Below are positions 26,070 to 35,519 of a stretch of 64,000 nt of DNA, piece by piece (the stretch's first letter is position 1; each line of letters starts with the position of its first letter). Source of the stretch: Actinomadura rudentiformis (lineage in GTDB: Bacteria > Actinomycetota > Actinomycetes > Streptosporangiales > Streptosporangiaceae). The DNA lies in assembly GCF_008923185.1 (NCBI RefSeq), contig NZ_WBMT01000023.1, positions 1 through 64,000 of the forward strand, in the 5' to 3' direction. The position numbers and the translations under genes are program-made. The notes below the pieces were generated by a model, which worked only from the letters and a program-made list of their open reading frames with translations, was not told the DNA's origin and made no database searches.

Positions 26070-27182
26070 TCAGGCGTCGTTGCGCTTGAGGGCCTCCGCT
26101 GCGCCGGCGACGTCCTCGATGGAACGGCTGCCGGGGCCGACGTACTTGGCGCTCGGCCGGACGAGGCGGCCGGTGCGCTTCTGCTCCAGGATGTGCGCGG
26201 CCCACCCGGCGGTACGGCCGCAGGTGAACATGGCGGGCATCATCGCGGTCGGGACCTGGGCGAAGTCCAGGATGACGGCGGCCCAGAACTCGACGTTGGT
26301 CTCGATGGCGCGGTCCGGACGGCGCTCGCGCAGCACCGCCAGGGCGGCGTCCTCCAGGGACTTGGCAGCCTCGAAGCGCTCGGCGCCGAGCTCCTTGGCG
26401 GTACGGCGGAGCACGCGGGCGCGCGGGTCCTCGGCGCGGTAGACGCGGTGGCCGAAGCCCATCAGGCGCTCGCCGCTGTCGAGGATGTCGGTGACGACCT
26501 TGCGCGCGTCGCCGACCTGCTCGACCTTTTCGATCATCGGCAGCACGCGGGCCGGGGCGCCGCCGTGGAGTGGTCCGGACATGGCGCCGATGGCGCCGGA
26601 GATGCTGGCCGCGACGTCGGCGCCGGTGGAGGCGATGACGCGGGCGGTGAACGTGGAGGCGTTGAGACCGTGCTCGGCGGCGGAGACCCAGTACGCGTCG
26701 ATGGCCTGGACGTGCTTGGGGTCAGGCTCACCGCGCCAGCGGATCATGAACCGCTCGGTGATGGTCTTGCCCTCGTTGATACGGGTCTGCGGCACCATCG
26801 GCACCGACACGCCACGGGCCGACTGGGCGGCGAACGACAGCGCCGTCACCGACACCTGGGCCAGGTTGGCGCGTGCCTCCTCGTCGCTGATGTCGAGCAG
26901 CGGGCGCATGCCGTACGCCGGGGCCAGGATCGGCAGGGCGCTCTGGACGTCGACCCGGACGTCGCCGGAGTTGACCGGCAGGACATGCGGCTCGGCGGGG
27001 GCGAGGCCCGGGTCGAAGCTGTCGTCGACCAGCAGGCCCCAGGCGTCACCGAAGGAGACGCGACCGACGAGTTCCTCGATGTCGACGCCCCGGTAGCGGA
27101 GAGCGCCGCCCTCCTTGTCCGGTTCGGCGATCTCGGTCTCGAAGGCTACGACCCCCTCGAGACCAGGTTTGAAGTCGGACAT
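26070..27182 (-). CDS. Citrate synthase (short actinobacterial type, citrate synthase 2)
   Basis: A 370-residue citrate synthase condensing oxaloacetate and acetyl-CoA. Marks are the N-terminal GLEGVVAFETEIAEPDKEGGALRYRGVDIEELVG, the catalytic AAEHGLNASTFTARV (His), GPLHGGAPARVLPM (His), MGFGHRVYRAEDPRARVL, and the catalytic Asp region ETNVEFWAAVILDF. The length fits the short bacterial (CitA-like) subgroup rather than the hexameric type II enzyme, so this may be one of two paralogues. The start at 27182 (MSDFKPG) has a purine-rich AAAGGCAGGA upstream. It is divergent from pdxH and ends in a clear terminator. Confidence 0.92.
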   Translation of the reverse strand: MSDFKPGLEGVVAFETEIAEPDKEGGALRYRGVDIEELVGRVSFGDAWGLLVDDSFDPGLAPAEPHVLPVNSGDVRVDVQSALPILAPAYGMRPLLDISDEEARANLAQVSVTALSFAAQSARGVSVPMVPQTRINEGKTITERFMIRWRGEPDPKHVQAIDAYWVSAAEHGLNASTFTARVIASTGADVAASISGAIGAMSGPLHGGAPARVLPMIEKVEQVGDARKVVTDILDSGERLMGFGHRVYRAEDPRARVLRRTAKELGAERFEAAKSLEDAALAVLRERRPDRAIETNVEFWAAVILDFAQVPTAMMPAMFTCGRTAGWAAHILEQKRTGRLVRPSAKYVGPGSRSIEDVAGAAEALKRNDA

Positions 27183-27273
27183 GTCGTCCTGCCTTTCGCG
27201 TCCATAGTGATAAGGCGGTGCCGTGCCATTGAACCCTGTCCGCCCTACTGGTGAGTACCCAGGTCCCTGTGAG

Positions 27274-27987
27274 ATGCACAATGCCCTGGTGGGAGGCTCA
27301 GACGCTGTGGATCGCCCAACGCCAGACCCCGCACGGCTCCGGAGAGCATACGAGGGAGGGGAATTGCTGGAGAGCGGCGTGCCCGACAACCCGTTCGAGC
27401 TCTTCGACGCGTGGTTCGCCGACGTCGCCGCCGCGGGCCTGCCGGAGCCGAACGCCATGGTCCTCGCGACCGCCTCCGCCGACGGCGTGCCGAGCGCCCG
27501 GACGGTCCTGCTCAAGGGGTACGGGCCGGGCGGCTTCCGCTTCTTCACCAACCTGACCTCCGACAAGGCCCGGGACCTGGCGGCCAACCCCCGCGCGGCG
27601 CTCGTCTTCCCCTGGCACGCCCTCCACCGGCAGGTGCGGGTCGTGGGCCGGGTCGAGCCGCTGACGCACGCGGAGAACGAGGCCTACTTCAGCACCCGGC
27701 CGTACGGTTCGCAGCTGGGCGCCTGGGCCAGCCACCAGTCCGCCGTGATCGCGAACCGGGACGTCCTGGAGGCGCGCTACGCCGAACTCACCGAGCGGTG
27801 GCCGGATCCGGCCGCGACGGCCGACGGGCCTGGCGGCGAAGGTGTGCCGCGGCCCGACTTCTGGGGCGGGTACGCCGTGATCCCCGAGTCCGTCGAGTTC
27901 TGGCAGGGCCGCCCGGACCGCCTGCACGACCGCCTCCGCTACCGGCACGAGGACGCCGGCTGGATCCTGGAACGCCTCGCTCCCTGA
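27274..27987 (+). CDS. pdxH: Pyridoxamine/pyridoxine 5'-phosphate oxidase
   Basis: A 237-residue FMN enzyme that makes pyridoxal 5'-phosphate from PNP or PMP. Diagnostic stretches: DPARLRRAYEGGELLE, NPFELFDAWFADV, PNAMVLATASADGVPSARTVLLKGYGPGGFRFFTNLTSDKA, RQVRVVGRVEPL, RPYGSQLGAWASHQS, and the C-terminal FWQGRPDRLHDRLRYRHEDAGWILERLAP. The ATG at 27274 is used; a GTG at 27307 (VDRPTPDPARL) with GGGAGG upstream is a credible alternative. Divergent from citrate synthase. Confidence 0.95.
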   Translation: MHNALVGGSDAVDRPTPDPARLRRAYEGGELLESGVPDNPFELFDAWFADVAAAGLPEPNAMVLATASADGVPSARTVLLKGYGPGGFRFFTNLTSDKARDLAANPRAALVFPWHALHRQVRVVGRVEPLTHAENEAYFSTRPYGSQLGAWASHQSAVIANRDVLEARYAELTERWPDPAATADGPGGEGVPRPDFWGGYAVIPESVEFWQGRPDRLHDRLRYRHEDAGWILERLAP

Positions 27988-28000
27988 CCGCCGCGTGACC

Positions 28001-28040
28001 GTTTCCCCGGTCAGTAGCGACGTTTCCCGGTCAGTAGCGA
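28001..28040. repeat. 20-bp direct tandem repeat in an intergenic region
   Basis: Two adjacent near-identical 20-bp units (core ggtcagtagcga, each preceded by gtttccccg or gtttcccg) lie just after the pdxH stop and about 65 bp before the MFS start. They could be tandem regulator sites or a slipped duplication. Confidence 0.7.
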
Positions 28041-28103
28041 CCCTGGGTCAGGGGGCTGTCGGGTGAAGTGCTTAACCTTGCTAAGGAGTACCCCCGACCA
28101 AGA

Positions 28104-29453
28104 GTGAGCAACGTGCAGGACGCGAACAAGCCCCCGGAAGAGAGCGAGCCCTCGGAGGAGCACAAGCCCTCGGAGGAGAGCGAGCCCCGATCGGGCCGGA
28201 CGAGGCGGATCGCGATCGACACGCGGCCGCTCGCCCACCCCGCGTACCGGCGGTTGTGGATGGGCCAGGGCGTGTCGTTCGTCGGGTTCCAGGTCACCGC
28301 CGTGGCCGTGCCGGTGCAGGTCTACGACATGACCAAGTCGTCGTTCTGGGTCGGCGCGCTCGGGGTGGTCAACCTCGTGCCGCTGATCGTCTTCGGGCTG
28401 TGGGGCGGGGCCGTGGCCGACCACATGGACCGGCGCCGGTTGCTCTTCATGTCCTCGTGCGTGACCTGGGTGTCCACCCTCCTCCTGCTGGCGCAGGCGT
28501 TGCTCGGGGTGCACAACCTGTGGCTGATCATGGCGATCGTCGCGGTGCAGGCCACCGGATTTGCGATCTCGTCACCGACCCGCAGCGCGATCATTCCCCG
28601 GCTCCTGGAGAAGGAGCTCGTCCCGGCGGCCAACACGCTCAACTTCACAGCCAGCCAGGTCGGCATGCTCGCCGGGCCACTCTCCGCCGGACTGATCCTG
28701 GCCAAGTTCAGCTACTCGGCGGCTTACGCGTTGGACGCGGTTCTCTTCACCGTCGGCCTGTACGCGGCGTTGCGGCTCCCGCCCGTGCCTCCGCTCGGCG
28801 TCGTCACCGGCACGCCCGGCCTGCGTTCGGTGTTCGAGGGCTTCCACTACCTGGCCACCCAGCCGGTACTGCTGATGTCGTTCGTCGTCGACATCATCGC
28901 GATGGGCGTGGCCATGCCGCGGGCGCTCTTCCCTGAGCTGGCCGACACGCGCTACGGCGGTGACGAGGCGGTCGGCTGGCTGTTCGCCGCGATCGCGATC
29001 GGCGCGGTCCTCGGCGGCCTCTCCTCGGGCTGGATCGGCCGGATCCGCCGCCAGGGCATCGCGCTTGTGGGAGCCATCGTCGTCTGGGGGCTGGCGGTGG
29101 CTGCCGCGGGGCTGGCCCACAGTCTCTGGTTGGCGGTGCTCTTGCTTGCCGTGGGCGGCGCGGCCGACCTTGTCTCGGCTGTGTTCCGCCAGACCATGCT
29201 GCAGACGTACGCCCCAGACGAGATGCGTGGCCGCCTTCAAGGCGTCTTCACCGTCGTCGTTGCGGGTGGTCCTCGCCTGGGTGACCTCCGTGCGGGAGCC
29301 ACTGCGGCCATGGCTGGGGCAACGGTCTCTTGGGTGGGCGGCGGGATCGCTTGCGCCGTGCTCGTGGTGGTCGCCGGGCTCGCCGTTCCTGCCCTTCTCC
29401 GCTACGACACCCGCACCGCGACCCCTGCTCCGGAGCCGGCACCGGCTCACTAG
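28104..29453 (+). CDS. MFS transporter (EntS/MFS_3 type)
   Basis: About 449 residues with 12 TM helices. A charged N-terminal tail holds Glu/Ser/Pro repeats (EESEPSEEHKPSEESEP), then come YRRLWMGQGVSFVGFQVTAVAVPVQVYDMT, the loop motif GGAVADHMDRRRLL and FRQTMLQTYAPDEMRGRLQGVF. Likely a drug or siderophore exporter. GTG at 28104 is chosen; GTG 28068 would add 12 residues, and AAGGAG (28082-28087) lies between them. It converges with the udgX gene and their stop codons overlap by four bases. Confidence 0.86.
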   Translation: MSNVQDANKPPEESEPSEEHKPSEESEPRSGRTRRIAIDTRPLAHPAYRRLWMGQGVSFVGFQVTAVAVPVQVYDMTKSSFWVGALGVVNLVPLIVFGLWGGAVADHMDRRRLLFMSSCVTWVSTLLLLAQALLGVHNLWLIMAIVAVQATGFAISSPTRSAIIPRLLEKELVPAANTLNFTASQVGMLAGPLSAGLILAKFSYSAAYALDAVLFTVGLYAALRLPPVPPLGVVTGTPGLRSVFEGFHYLATQPVLLMSFVVDIIAMGVAMPRALFPELADTRYGGDEAVGWLFAAIAIGAVLGGLSSGWIGRIRRQGIALVGAIVVWGLAVAAAGLAHSLWLAVLLLAVGGAADLVSAVFRQTMLQTYAPDEMRGRLQGVFTVVVAGGPRLGDLRAGATAAMAGATVSWVGGGIACAVLVVVAGLAVPALLRYDTRTATPAPEPAPAH

Positions 29454-30142
29454 CCGAGGGCGCCGGCCACCTTCCTCAGATCGTCGACCAGGCCGGCGTA
29501 CATCTCGTCGCGATTGTCCGAGCGGAGCACGGCCGAGGGGTGGATGGTCGCGAGCAGCTGGGCGCCGGAGCGCTTCTTCTCCTCGACGTTGGTCTTGGCC
29601 TTCGGGGTCCCGAGCAGCTCCAGGTCGGGCAACGGCAGGAGCTCGCCGCGCTGCTTGGTCACGCGGAACGTGGAGCCGAGGAGCGCCTTGCCCGCCGTGG
29701 CCCCCAGCGTGACCACGACATCGGGGTCGAGGCTCCGGAGCTCGGCGAGGAGCCAGGGGCGGCAGGCGCGCATCTCACCGGAGTTGGGGTTCTCGTGGAT
29801 CCGGCGCTTGCCCTGGTACTTGAACTTGAAGTGCTTGACCGCGTTCGTCACGTAGACGTCGCCGCGTTCGATGCCCGCCTCTTCCAGGGCACGGTCCAGC
29901 AGGCGCCCCGCCGGTCCGACGAACGGGGCACCCTGGCGATCCTCCTGATCACCTGGCTGCTCGCCGACGAGGACGACCGCCGCGTCCGGTGAGCCCTCGC
30001 CGAAGACCGTCTGCGTCGCGTTCTCGTGCAGCGGGCACCCCTGGCAGCCCGCCGAGGCCTGCCGCAGCGCCTCAAGATCGGTCCGGAGCTGGGGATCTTC
30101 CGGCAGGAAGGGTTCCGCGTCGTGGGAAGTATTCGCAGTCAT
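29450..30142 (-). CDS. udgX: UdgX-type uracil-DNA binding/glycosylase protein
   Basis: A 230-residue member of the uracil-DNA glycosylase superfamily, UdgX subfamily. Motif A is GEQPGDQED (60-68) and motif B region is ATIHPSAVLR. The UdgX-specific loop KRRIHE (112-117) contains the His that in characterised UdgX attaches covalently to the deoxyribose after uracil excision. CxxC (C33, C36) and CRPWL (C127) are iron-sulfur ligands; the third family-4 Cys position is His in NAVKHF, as usual in UdgX. The start at 30142 has GGAG about 9 nt upstream; an ATG at 30157 is possible. It is divergent from the iron regulator ideR. Confidence 0.9.
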   Translation of the reverse strand: MTANTSHDAEPFLPEDPQLRTDLEALRQASAGCQGCPLHENATQTVFGEGSPDAAVVLVGEQPGDQEDRQGAPFVGPAGRLLDRALEEAGIERGDVYVTNAVKHFKFKYQGKRRIHENPNSGEMRACRPWLLAELRSLDPDVVVTLGATAGKALLGSTFRVTKQRGELLPLPDLELLGTPKAKTNVEEKKRSGAQLLATIHPSAVLRSDNRDEMYAGLVDDLRKVAGALG

Positions 30143-30242
30143 GGTGTGTTGCTCCATACCCGCCACGAGAGGGATATGTGCAGGCACCGCCTCCGGGCCG
30201 GATGAGCAAGTAGACTCGATCGCACAAGACTGGAGGGAGCTC

Positions 30243-30944
30243 GTGACCTCACACGGCCTGATTGACACCACGGAGATGTACCTCCGTACGGTTTTCGAGC
30301 TCGAAGAAGAGGGGATCATTCCTCTCCGCGCACGCATCGCCGAGCGCCTCTCCCAGAGCGGCCCCACGGTGAGCCAGACGGTGGCTCGCATGGAACGCGA
30401 CGGGCTGCTGCGAGTCGAGGGCGACCGCCACCTCGAACTCACCGAAGCGGGCCGCCACCTGGCGGTGTCCGTCATGCGCAAGCACCGTCTCGCCGAGTGC
30501 CTGCTGGTCAACGTGATCGGCCTGCCCTGGGAGGACGTTCACATCGAGGCGTGCCGCTGGGAGCATGTGATGTCGGAGGAGGTCGAGCGGCGCCTGGTGG
30601 CCCTGCTGGACAACCCGACGAGCTGCCCGCACGGCAACCCCATCCCCGGCCTGGACGAGCTGGGCGGCCACGGCGACGACAGCGACACCGCCCCGGTCTC
30701 GGTGATGTCCGCGGTGGCGACCCCCCTCGGCGCCCGCGCGGTCATCCGCCGGATCAGCGAGCAGGTGCAAAGCGACAGCGATCTGATGCTTAAACTCAAG
30801 CAAATCGGGATACAACCGGGACGCGAGGTAACCCTTCAGACGACGGACGACGGTGTGCGGGTGACATGTGACGACGAAGCCGACAGCCCTTCGAGCGAGC
30901 TGCCGCGCGACATCGCCGAGCACGTCTTCGTCAGCCGGCGCTGA
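30243..30944 (+). CDS. ideR: DtxR/IdeR-family iron-dependent repressor
   Basis: A 233-residue metalloregulator with an N-terminal winged helix (LIDTTEMYLRTVFELEEEG, SGPTVSQTVARMERDGLL), a dimerisation domain and a C-terminal SH3-like FeoA domain (TPLGARAVIRRIS to the end). Metal ligands are visible: M12, C104, E107, H108 at the primary site and H81, E85, H100 at the ancillary site. Cys104 fits the iron-sensing IdeR/DtxR class rather than MntR. The GTG at 30243 follows GGAGGGAG; the upstream frame is not used. A TAGACT -10 lies at 30211-30216. Expected to repress iron uptake genes when loaded with Fe2+. Confidence 0.92.
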   Translation: MTSHGLIDTTEMYLRTVFELEEEGIIPLRARIAERLSQSGPTVSQTVARMERDGLLRVEGDRHLELTEAGRHLAVSVMRKHRLAECLLVNVIGLPWEDVHIEACRWEHVMSEEVERRLVALLDNPTSCPHGNPIPGLDELGGHGDDSDTAPVSVMSAVATPLGARAVIRRISEQVQSDSDLMLKLKQIGIQPGREVTLQTTDDGVRVTCDDEADSPSSELPRDIAEHVFVSRR

Positions 30945-31172
30945 CGGGGCTCCGTTGCCTTCCTCCACTCGGGCGACCTCTGGTCGGGGGCTCCAGGCCC
31001 CCTCCCCGACTCGCTTCGGAGTATCTTCCCATGGGGACAACCCCCTGGAATCCCCGCGATCGTTCCGGGTCTTTTCCGAAGATCTCCGTTCTCCCCTGTC
31101 GTTCTCGCGTATCCCCGAGGCGAGTTCGTCGTTCAATACTGGGGACGCATCTGGACTCGGACGGGCGGGGTC

Positions 31173-33458
31173 ATGAAGAGCTGGGGGGAATCGCCGTTCG
31201 CGGCGCACCTGCCGCCTGAGACCGTCCTCAGCCAGATGGAGATGGCGGTCATCGTCTGCGACCGCTTCAGCAACGTCATCTACGGCAACTCGTTCGCCCG
31301 TCAGCTCTTCGGCTTCGGCGGAGACGAGGTGATCGGACACTCGGTGCTGTCGCTGGGCATCGCCGAGGAAGATCATGAGCAGGCCACCGAGCTGGCCAGG
31401 CATGTGCTCAAGGGCGGGGTGTGGGAGGGGACCTTCTGCAACCTGCGCGCCGACGGCACCTCGGTCTACACGCGGGCGCACGCGGTGCCGCTCCGGCATC
31501 CGTCCGGGGCCGTCGACGGCATCGTGATCTTCGCCCGCGAGGCGCTCCGCAGCAACCAGCGCGAGCAGGACCGGTACGGCCTGCTGGAGCGCATCGGCGA
31601 GCGGCTGGCCGGGTCGCTGGAGCTGCAGACCACGCTGCGGCGGGTGGCCGACATCCTGGTTCCGCAGTTCGCCGACCACTGCTTCATCGACCTGTTCGAC
31701 ACCGGCGAACGGCAGAACCAGGCGTACGGCCGGCTCGTCCGGCGTGCGGCACGGCACGCGGGCGGCTGGGAGCCCCCATCCGGCACGTGGGCCGACATCG
31801 GCGAAGCGATCTCCTACCCGGCCGGGCATTTCAGCGCCAAGGCGATGAGCCGCAGGGACGCGGTCCTCGTCGAGGACATGGTCCAGCACCGGTTCTCCGC
31901 GCCGAGCGACTCCAGCAAACGGCTCGGCGACGAGATGGGAATCACCTCGGTGATCTCCGCGCCGCTGATCGTGCGCGGCGAGCTGCTGGGCGTGATGAGC
32001 GTGGCGCTGTCCAACCTGACCAAGCGCCCCGACCCGCACTACGACGGCTTCGACCGCGACCTGATGGGCGCGATCGCCGGGCGGGTCGCGATCGCCGTCG
32101 ACAACGCGATGCTCTTCGAGGAGGAGCGCGAGACGGCGCTCGCGTTCCAGAAGAACCTGCTCCCCAGCGAGCGGCCGCCGCGGCTGGACGGCCTCCAGGT
32201 GGCCTGGCGCTACGAGCCCGCGCGGCCCATCGAGTCGCACGGGCATGGCGTCCAGACCCAGGTCGGCGGCGACTGGTACGACGTGATCCCGCTGTCGGCG
32301 GGCCGGGTCGGGCTGGTCATCGGCGACGTCGAGGGGCGCGGGGCGCGGGCCGCCGCGGTCATGGGCCAGCTGCGCGCCGCGATGCGCGCGTTCGCCCAGG
32401 ACGACAAGTCGCCCGCCGAGATACTGCGCAAGCTGGACGAGTGGGTGCGCACGATGACCCGGCCGGAGCGGCAGCGCTCGGGCTGGGCGCCCTACAACGA
32501 CGAGGTCCGGCCGCCGCTGGTGTCGTGCACCTACTTCACCTACGACGCGTGGTCGCGGGTGCTGGAGTTCGCCAACGCCGGGCACGACCCGCCGCTGCTG
32601 ATCGCGGACGGCGAGGTCTCGGAGCTGAAGTTCGAGAGCGAGGGCGCCATGCTCGGCGTCCGCGGTCCGGGCATGGGCGGCGAGATCCTCTTCAACGAGG
32701 AGTCGACCGAGCTCAAGCCCGGCACCACGCTGGTGCTCTACACCGACGGCCTGATCGACCGGCGGCCCAAGGAGAACGGCGAGTACCACACCCGTGAGGA
32801 GGCCCGCGAGATGGTCCGCGCGGCCATCGCCGAGGTGGCCCGCCGGGACGTGGAGACGATCGCCGGCGCCGTCTACGACGCGGTGCAGGGCGACATCGAC
32901 GACGACGTGGCCATCGTGGTGATCCGCACCGCCGCGGACGAGCTCGCGGTGGAGGAACGGCTGTTCCCGGCCGAGCCGATCATGGTGTCGGAGGCGCGCC
33001 GGATGGCCGCCGACGCGTTCGCCTCCTGGGGCATGCTCGACGAACAGGCCGAGCTGGCGTGCCTGCTGGTCTCCGAGGTGGTCACCAACGTCGTGCTGCA
33101 CGCCACGACGACGCCGACCCCGCGCCGCGAGCTGGTGCCGTCCGGCATGCCGCAGGTCCAGTTCAACGCGGCGGGCGACCTCGACGGGGTCTTCGACGAG
33201 GACGACTGGAACCTCGGCGCCGATCTCGGCCGCCGGGAGCCGCCGACCAAGGACTTCCGGCTGCGGCTGCGCCGTGGCGCGGAAGCGATCTGGGTGGAGG
33301 TCTTCGACTCCGACCTGCGGCTGCCGCGCATCCGCAGCGCGGGCGAGACCGACGAGGGCGGCCGCGGGCTCTACCTGGTCGACCAGCTGGCGACCCGCTG
33401 GGGCGCCCGCCCGACCTCGGACGGCAAGGCCGTCTGGTTCGAGCTTCCTCTGCGTTGA
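31173..33458 (+). CDS. PAS-GAF-PP2C (SpoIIE-like) phosphatase with C-terminal HATPase domain
   Basis: A 761-residue cytoplasmic signalling protein: PAS domain (about 15-125; MEMAVIVCDRFSNVIYGNSFARQLFG), GAF domain (about 145-315), PP2C/SpoIIE phosphatase domain (about 335-590; QVGGDWYDVIPL, VIGDVEGRG, LEFANAGHDPPLL, LVLYTDGLIDRRP, DDVAIVVIR) and a RsbW-like HATPase_c_2 domain (about 610-761; LLVSEVVTNVVLHA, DEGGRGLYLVDQLATRWG). Such proteins dephosphorylate anti-anti-sigma factors and may act as a kinase on them in partner-switching control of sigma factors. About 230 bp upstream hold no gene. No STAS or sigma gene is adjacent. Confidence 0.93.
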   Translation: MKSWGESPFAAHLPPETVLSQMEMAVIVCDRFSNVIYGNSFARQLFGFGGDEVIGHSVLSLGIAEEDHEQATELARHVLKGGVWEGTFCNLRADGTSVYTRAHAVPLRHPSGAVDGIVIFAREALRSNQREQDRYGLLERIGERLAGSLELQTTLRRVADILVPQFADHCFIDLFDTGERQNQAYGRLVRRAARHAGGWEPPSGTWADIGEAISYPAGHFSAKAMSRRDAVLVEDMVQHRFSAPSDSSKRLGDEMGITSVISAPLIVRGELLGVMSVALSNLTKRPDPHYDGFDRDLMGAIAGRVAIAVDNAMLFEEERETALAFQKNLLPSERPPRLDGLQVAWRYEPARPIESHGHGVQTQVGGDWYDVIPLSAGRVGLVIGDVEGRGARAAAVMGQLRAAMRAFAQDDKSPAEILRKLDEWVRTMTRPERQRSGWAPYNDEVRPPLVSCTYFTYDAWSRVLEFANAGHDPPLLIADGEVSELKFESEGAMLGVRGPGMGGEILFNEESTELKPGTTLVLYTDGLIDRRPKENGEYHTREEAREMVRAAIAEVARRDVETIAGAVYDAVQGDIDDDVAIVVIRTAADELAVEERLFPAEPIMVSEARRMAADAFASWGMLDEQAELACLLVSEVVTNVVLHATTTPTPRRELVPSGMPQVQFNAAGDLDGVFDEDDWNLGADLGRREPPTKDFRLRLRRGAEAIWVEVFDSDLRLPRIRSAGETDEGGRGLYLVDQLATRWGARPTSDGKAVWFELPLR

Positions 33459-33571
33459 ATTGAGCCCCGGCTCCGCCGGACTCGCCTGGCGGCTCGCCCG
33501 ACGGCCCGGATCTCGTGCGAGCGCGACGTCGGCTGAGGCTGTTGCGGGGTGTCCCGGCGTACCGTGGTGGG

Positions 33572-34567
33572 GTGCGCGCCTGGATGGTCGACAAGCCCGG
33601 ACCGATCGACGACGGGCCGTTGCGGCGGATCGACCGGGACATGCCCGAGCCTGGGCAGGGCGAGCTACTGCTCAAGGTGCTGGCCTGCGGGGTCTGCCGT
33701 ACGGATCTGCATGTCGCCGAGGGCGATCTGCCCGTGCACCTGCCCGGGGTGACGCCGGGCCACGAGATCGTCGGCGAGGTCGTCGCGGTGGGGGCGGGTT
33801 GCCGCCGGAGCGTGGGTGAGCGGGTCGGCGTGGCGTGGCTGCGCGGCACCTGCGGGGCGTGCCGGTTCTGCCGGCGCGGTGCCGAGAACCTCTGCCCGGC
33901 CTCGGTCTACACGGGCTGGGACGCACACGGCGGGTACGCGGAGTACGCGATCGCCGTTGACGCGTACGCCTACGCGCTGCCGCCCGAGCTCGACGACGTC
34001 CGTGCCGCGCCGCTGTTGTGCGCAGGGATCATCGGCTACCGTGCGCTGCGGCGCGCGGAGCTGCCCCCCGGCGGACGTCTCGGGATCTGGGGGTTCGGCG
34101 GCTCGGCGCACCTGGCCGCGCAGATCGCGCGGGCGGAGGGCGCCGCGGTGCACGTCTTCACCCGTTCACCGGCGGCCCGCGAGCTGGCGCTGTCGCTGGG
34201 CGCGGTCTGGGCGGGCGACTCGTTCGGCGAGGCGCCCGGACCGCTCGACTCGGCGATCATCTTCGCGCCCGCGGGCGGCCTGGTGCCGGCCGCGCTCGAA
34301 CGGCTCGATCGGGGCGGCACGCTGGCGATCGCCGGTATCCACCTGACCGACGTGCCGCCGCTCGACTACCAGCGGCACCTCTTCCGGGAGCGGCAGGTGC
34401 GGTCCGTGACCGCCAACACGCGGGCGGACGGGGAGGAGTTCCTCGCGCTGGCCGCGCGGCTCGGGGTGGCGGTGACGACACGCCCGTACGGGCTGGACGA
34501 GGCGGATCAAGCGCTGGCCGACCTGGCGGCCGACCGTTTCACCGGGGCAGCCGTGCTCGTGCCCTGA
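33572..34567 (+). CDS. Zinc-dependent alcohol dehydrogenase (MDR family)
   Basis: A 331-residue medium-chain dehydrogenase. Catalytic zinc ligands are seen in [10 protein letters not shown] and GHEIVGEV; the structural zinc site is [15 protein letters not shown] (four Cys). The Rossmann glycine motif is [17 protein letters not shown], followed by HVFTRS, which lacks an acidic residue, suggesting NADP preference (inference). It belongs to the short AdhA/YogA-like branch, oxidising or reducing alcohols/aldehydes of unknown identity. GTG at 33572 ([10 protein letters not shown]) is the likely start; upstream frame residues are arginine-rich shadow. Confidence 0.9.
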   Translation: MRAWMVDKPGPIDDGPLRRIDRDMPEPGQGELLLKVLACGVCRTDLHVAEGDLPVHLPGVTPGHEIVGEVVAVGAGCRRSVGERVGVAWLRGTCGACRFCRRGAENLCPASVYTGWDAHGGYAEYAIAVDAYAYALPPELDDVRAAPLLCAGIIGYRALRRAELPPGGRLGIWGFGGSAHLAAQIARAEGAAVHVFTRSPAARELALSLGAVWAGDSFGEAPGPLDSAIIFAPAGGLVPAALERLDRGGTLAIAGIHLTDVPPLDYQRHLFRERQVRSVTANTRADGEEFLALAARLGVAVTTRPYGLDEADQALADLAADRFTGAAVLVP

Positions 34568-34604
34568 AGCGAGGTTCTGAGGCGCGTCCTGAGGCGCGTC
34601 GGGA

Positions 34605-35519
34605 TCAGATCGGCTCGGCGGCCACGTGTGCCCAGTTCTGGGTGAACCAGAGCTCGCCGCCGATGATGCGGGGCTTGGCCCCGGTCCGGGGACCGCCGTC
34701 GACCTCCTCCTCCAGGGCCTCGCGGATCTCCGCGGCGGCGGCCAGGGAGTGCGCCCCGGCGAGCCAGGGCTCCACGGGCCGTTCGACCGTGAAGACGTCC
34801 AGCCGCCGGACGTTCGCGCCGGCGCTCGTGATCAGGTCGGTGAGACCGGCGATCGAGAAGGTGCCCGGGTGGTCGGGGTTCTTGACGCGCTCGATCCAGT
34901 CACGGTCGGCCCCGGCCAGATTGGTGCGCACCACGTCGGCGATGATCAGCCGTCCGCCGGGACGGGTCACGCGCAGCAGCTCCCGCAGGACCTGGGCGGG
35001 ATCACCGAGGTTGTAGAGAGAGAAGCGGGTGGTGACGAGGCTGAACGCGTTGTCCTGGTAGGGGAGCGCGGTCGCCTCCGCACGCACCGTCTCGGCACGT
35101 ACCGTGAGCGCGTCGGCGGACTCGATCGGGAATCCGTCGGGATCGGTCATGTCGTGCTGCCGATCTCCGGCCGTGCGTTGCGACGGGAAGTGCTGTGACC
35201 TGCGTATCTCCCGATGCGTGGCGGCGGGGTCCCGGTCGCCGTCAGCGTCGGCGATGCGGACGGGGCCGGTGCCGAACTCGACGGTGGGCACGCGGCCCTG
35301 GCCGTCGGGACGGCCGGCCCAGGCGGACGGCGGGGGCGCCGCGTCCACGGCGGTGACATGGCGGACCTGGGGGGACAGGGCGGCGGGCATCGGCCCGCGG
35401 CCCCGGGCGACGTCCAGGCAGACGTCCTCCCGGGTCGGCTCGGCGAAGTCCAGCAGGCGTCGTACGTGCGGGGTCACCGTGCCGCCGGACTCATGGACCT
35501 CGGTCGCGGGGTGCGGCAC
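34605..35519 (-). CDS. SAM-dependent methyltransferase with atypical insert
   Basis: A 304-residue class I methyltransferase of the UbiE-like type. The C-terminal half is clear: ATALPYQDNAFSLVTTRFSLYNLGDPAQVLRELLRVTRPGGRLIIADVV. In the N-terminal half the SAM-binding motif I is weak (VCLDVARGRGPMPAAL instead of LDVGCGTG), and about 60 residues rich in Arg/Asp/Gln (QGRVPTVEFGTGPVRIADAD and the following stretch) separate motif I from the rest. The insert may be a real domain extension or a decayed region. Substrate unknown; it is convergent with the alcohol dehydrogenase gene. Confidence 0.75.
   Translation of the reverse strand: MPHPATEVHESGGTVTPHVRRLLDFAEPTREDVCLDVARGRGPMPAALSPQVRHVTAVDAAPPPSAWAGRPDGQGRVPTVEFGTGPVRIADADGDRDPAATHREIRRSQHFPSQRTAGDRQHDMTDPDGFPIESADALTVRAETVRAEATALPYQDNAFSLVTTRFSLYNLGDPAQVLRELLRVTRPGGRLIIADVVRTNLAGADRDWIERVKNPDHPGTFSIAGLTDLITSAGANVRRLDVFTVERPVEPWLAGAHSLAAAAEIREALEEEVDGGPRTGAKPRIIGGELWFTQNWAHVAAEPI

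Noticed and set aside
23558-26089. 843-codon plus-strand frame overlapping the receptor-like gene
   Set aside because: It is a shifted-frame reading of the 937-residue gene with Arg/Gly/Pro-rich composition and no domains.
30249-33101. 950-codon minus-strand open frame
   Set aside because: It covers ideR and the PP2C phosphatase gene in antisense; no domain or plausible start is visible.
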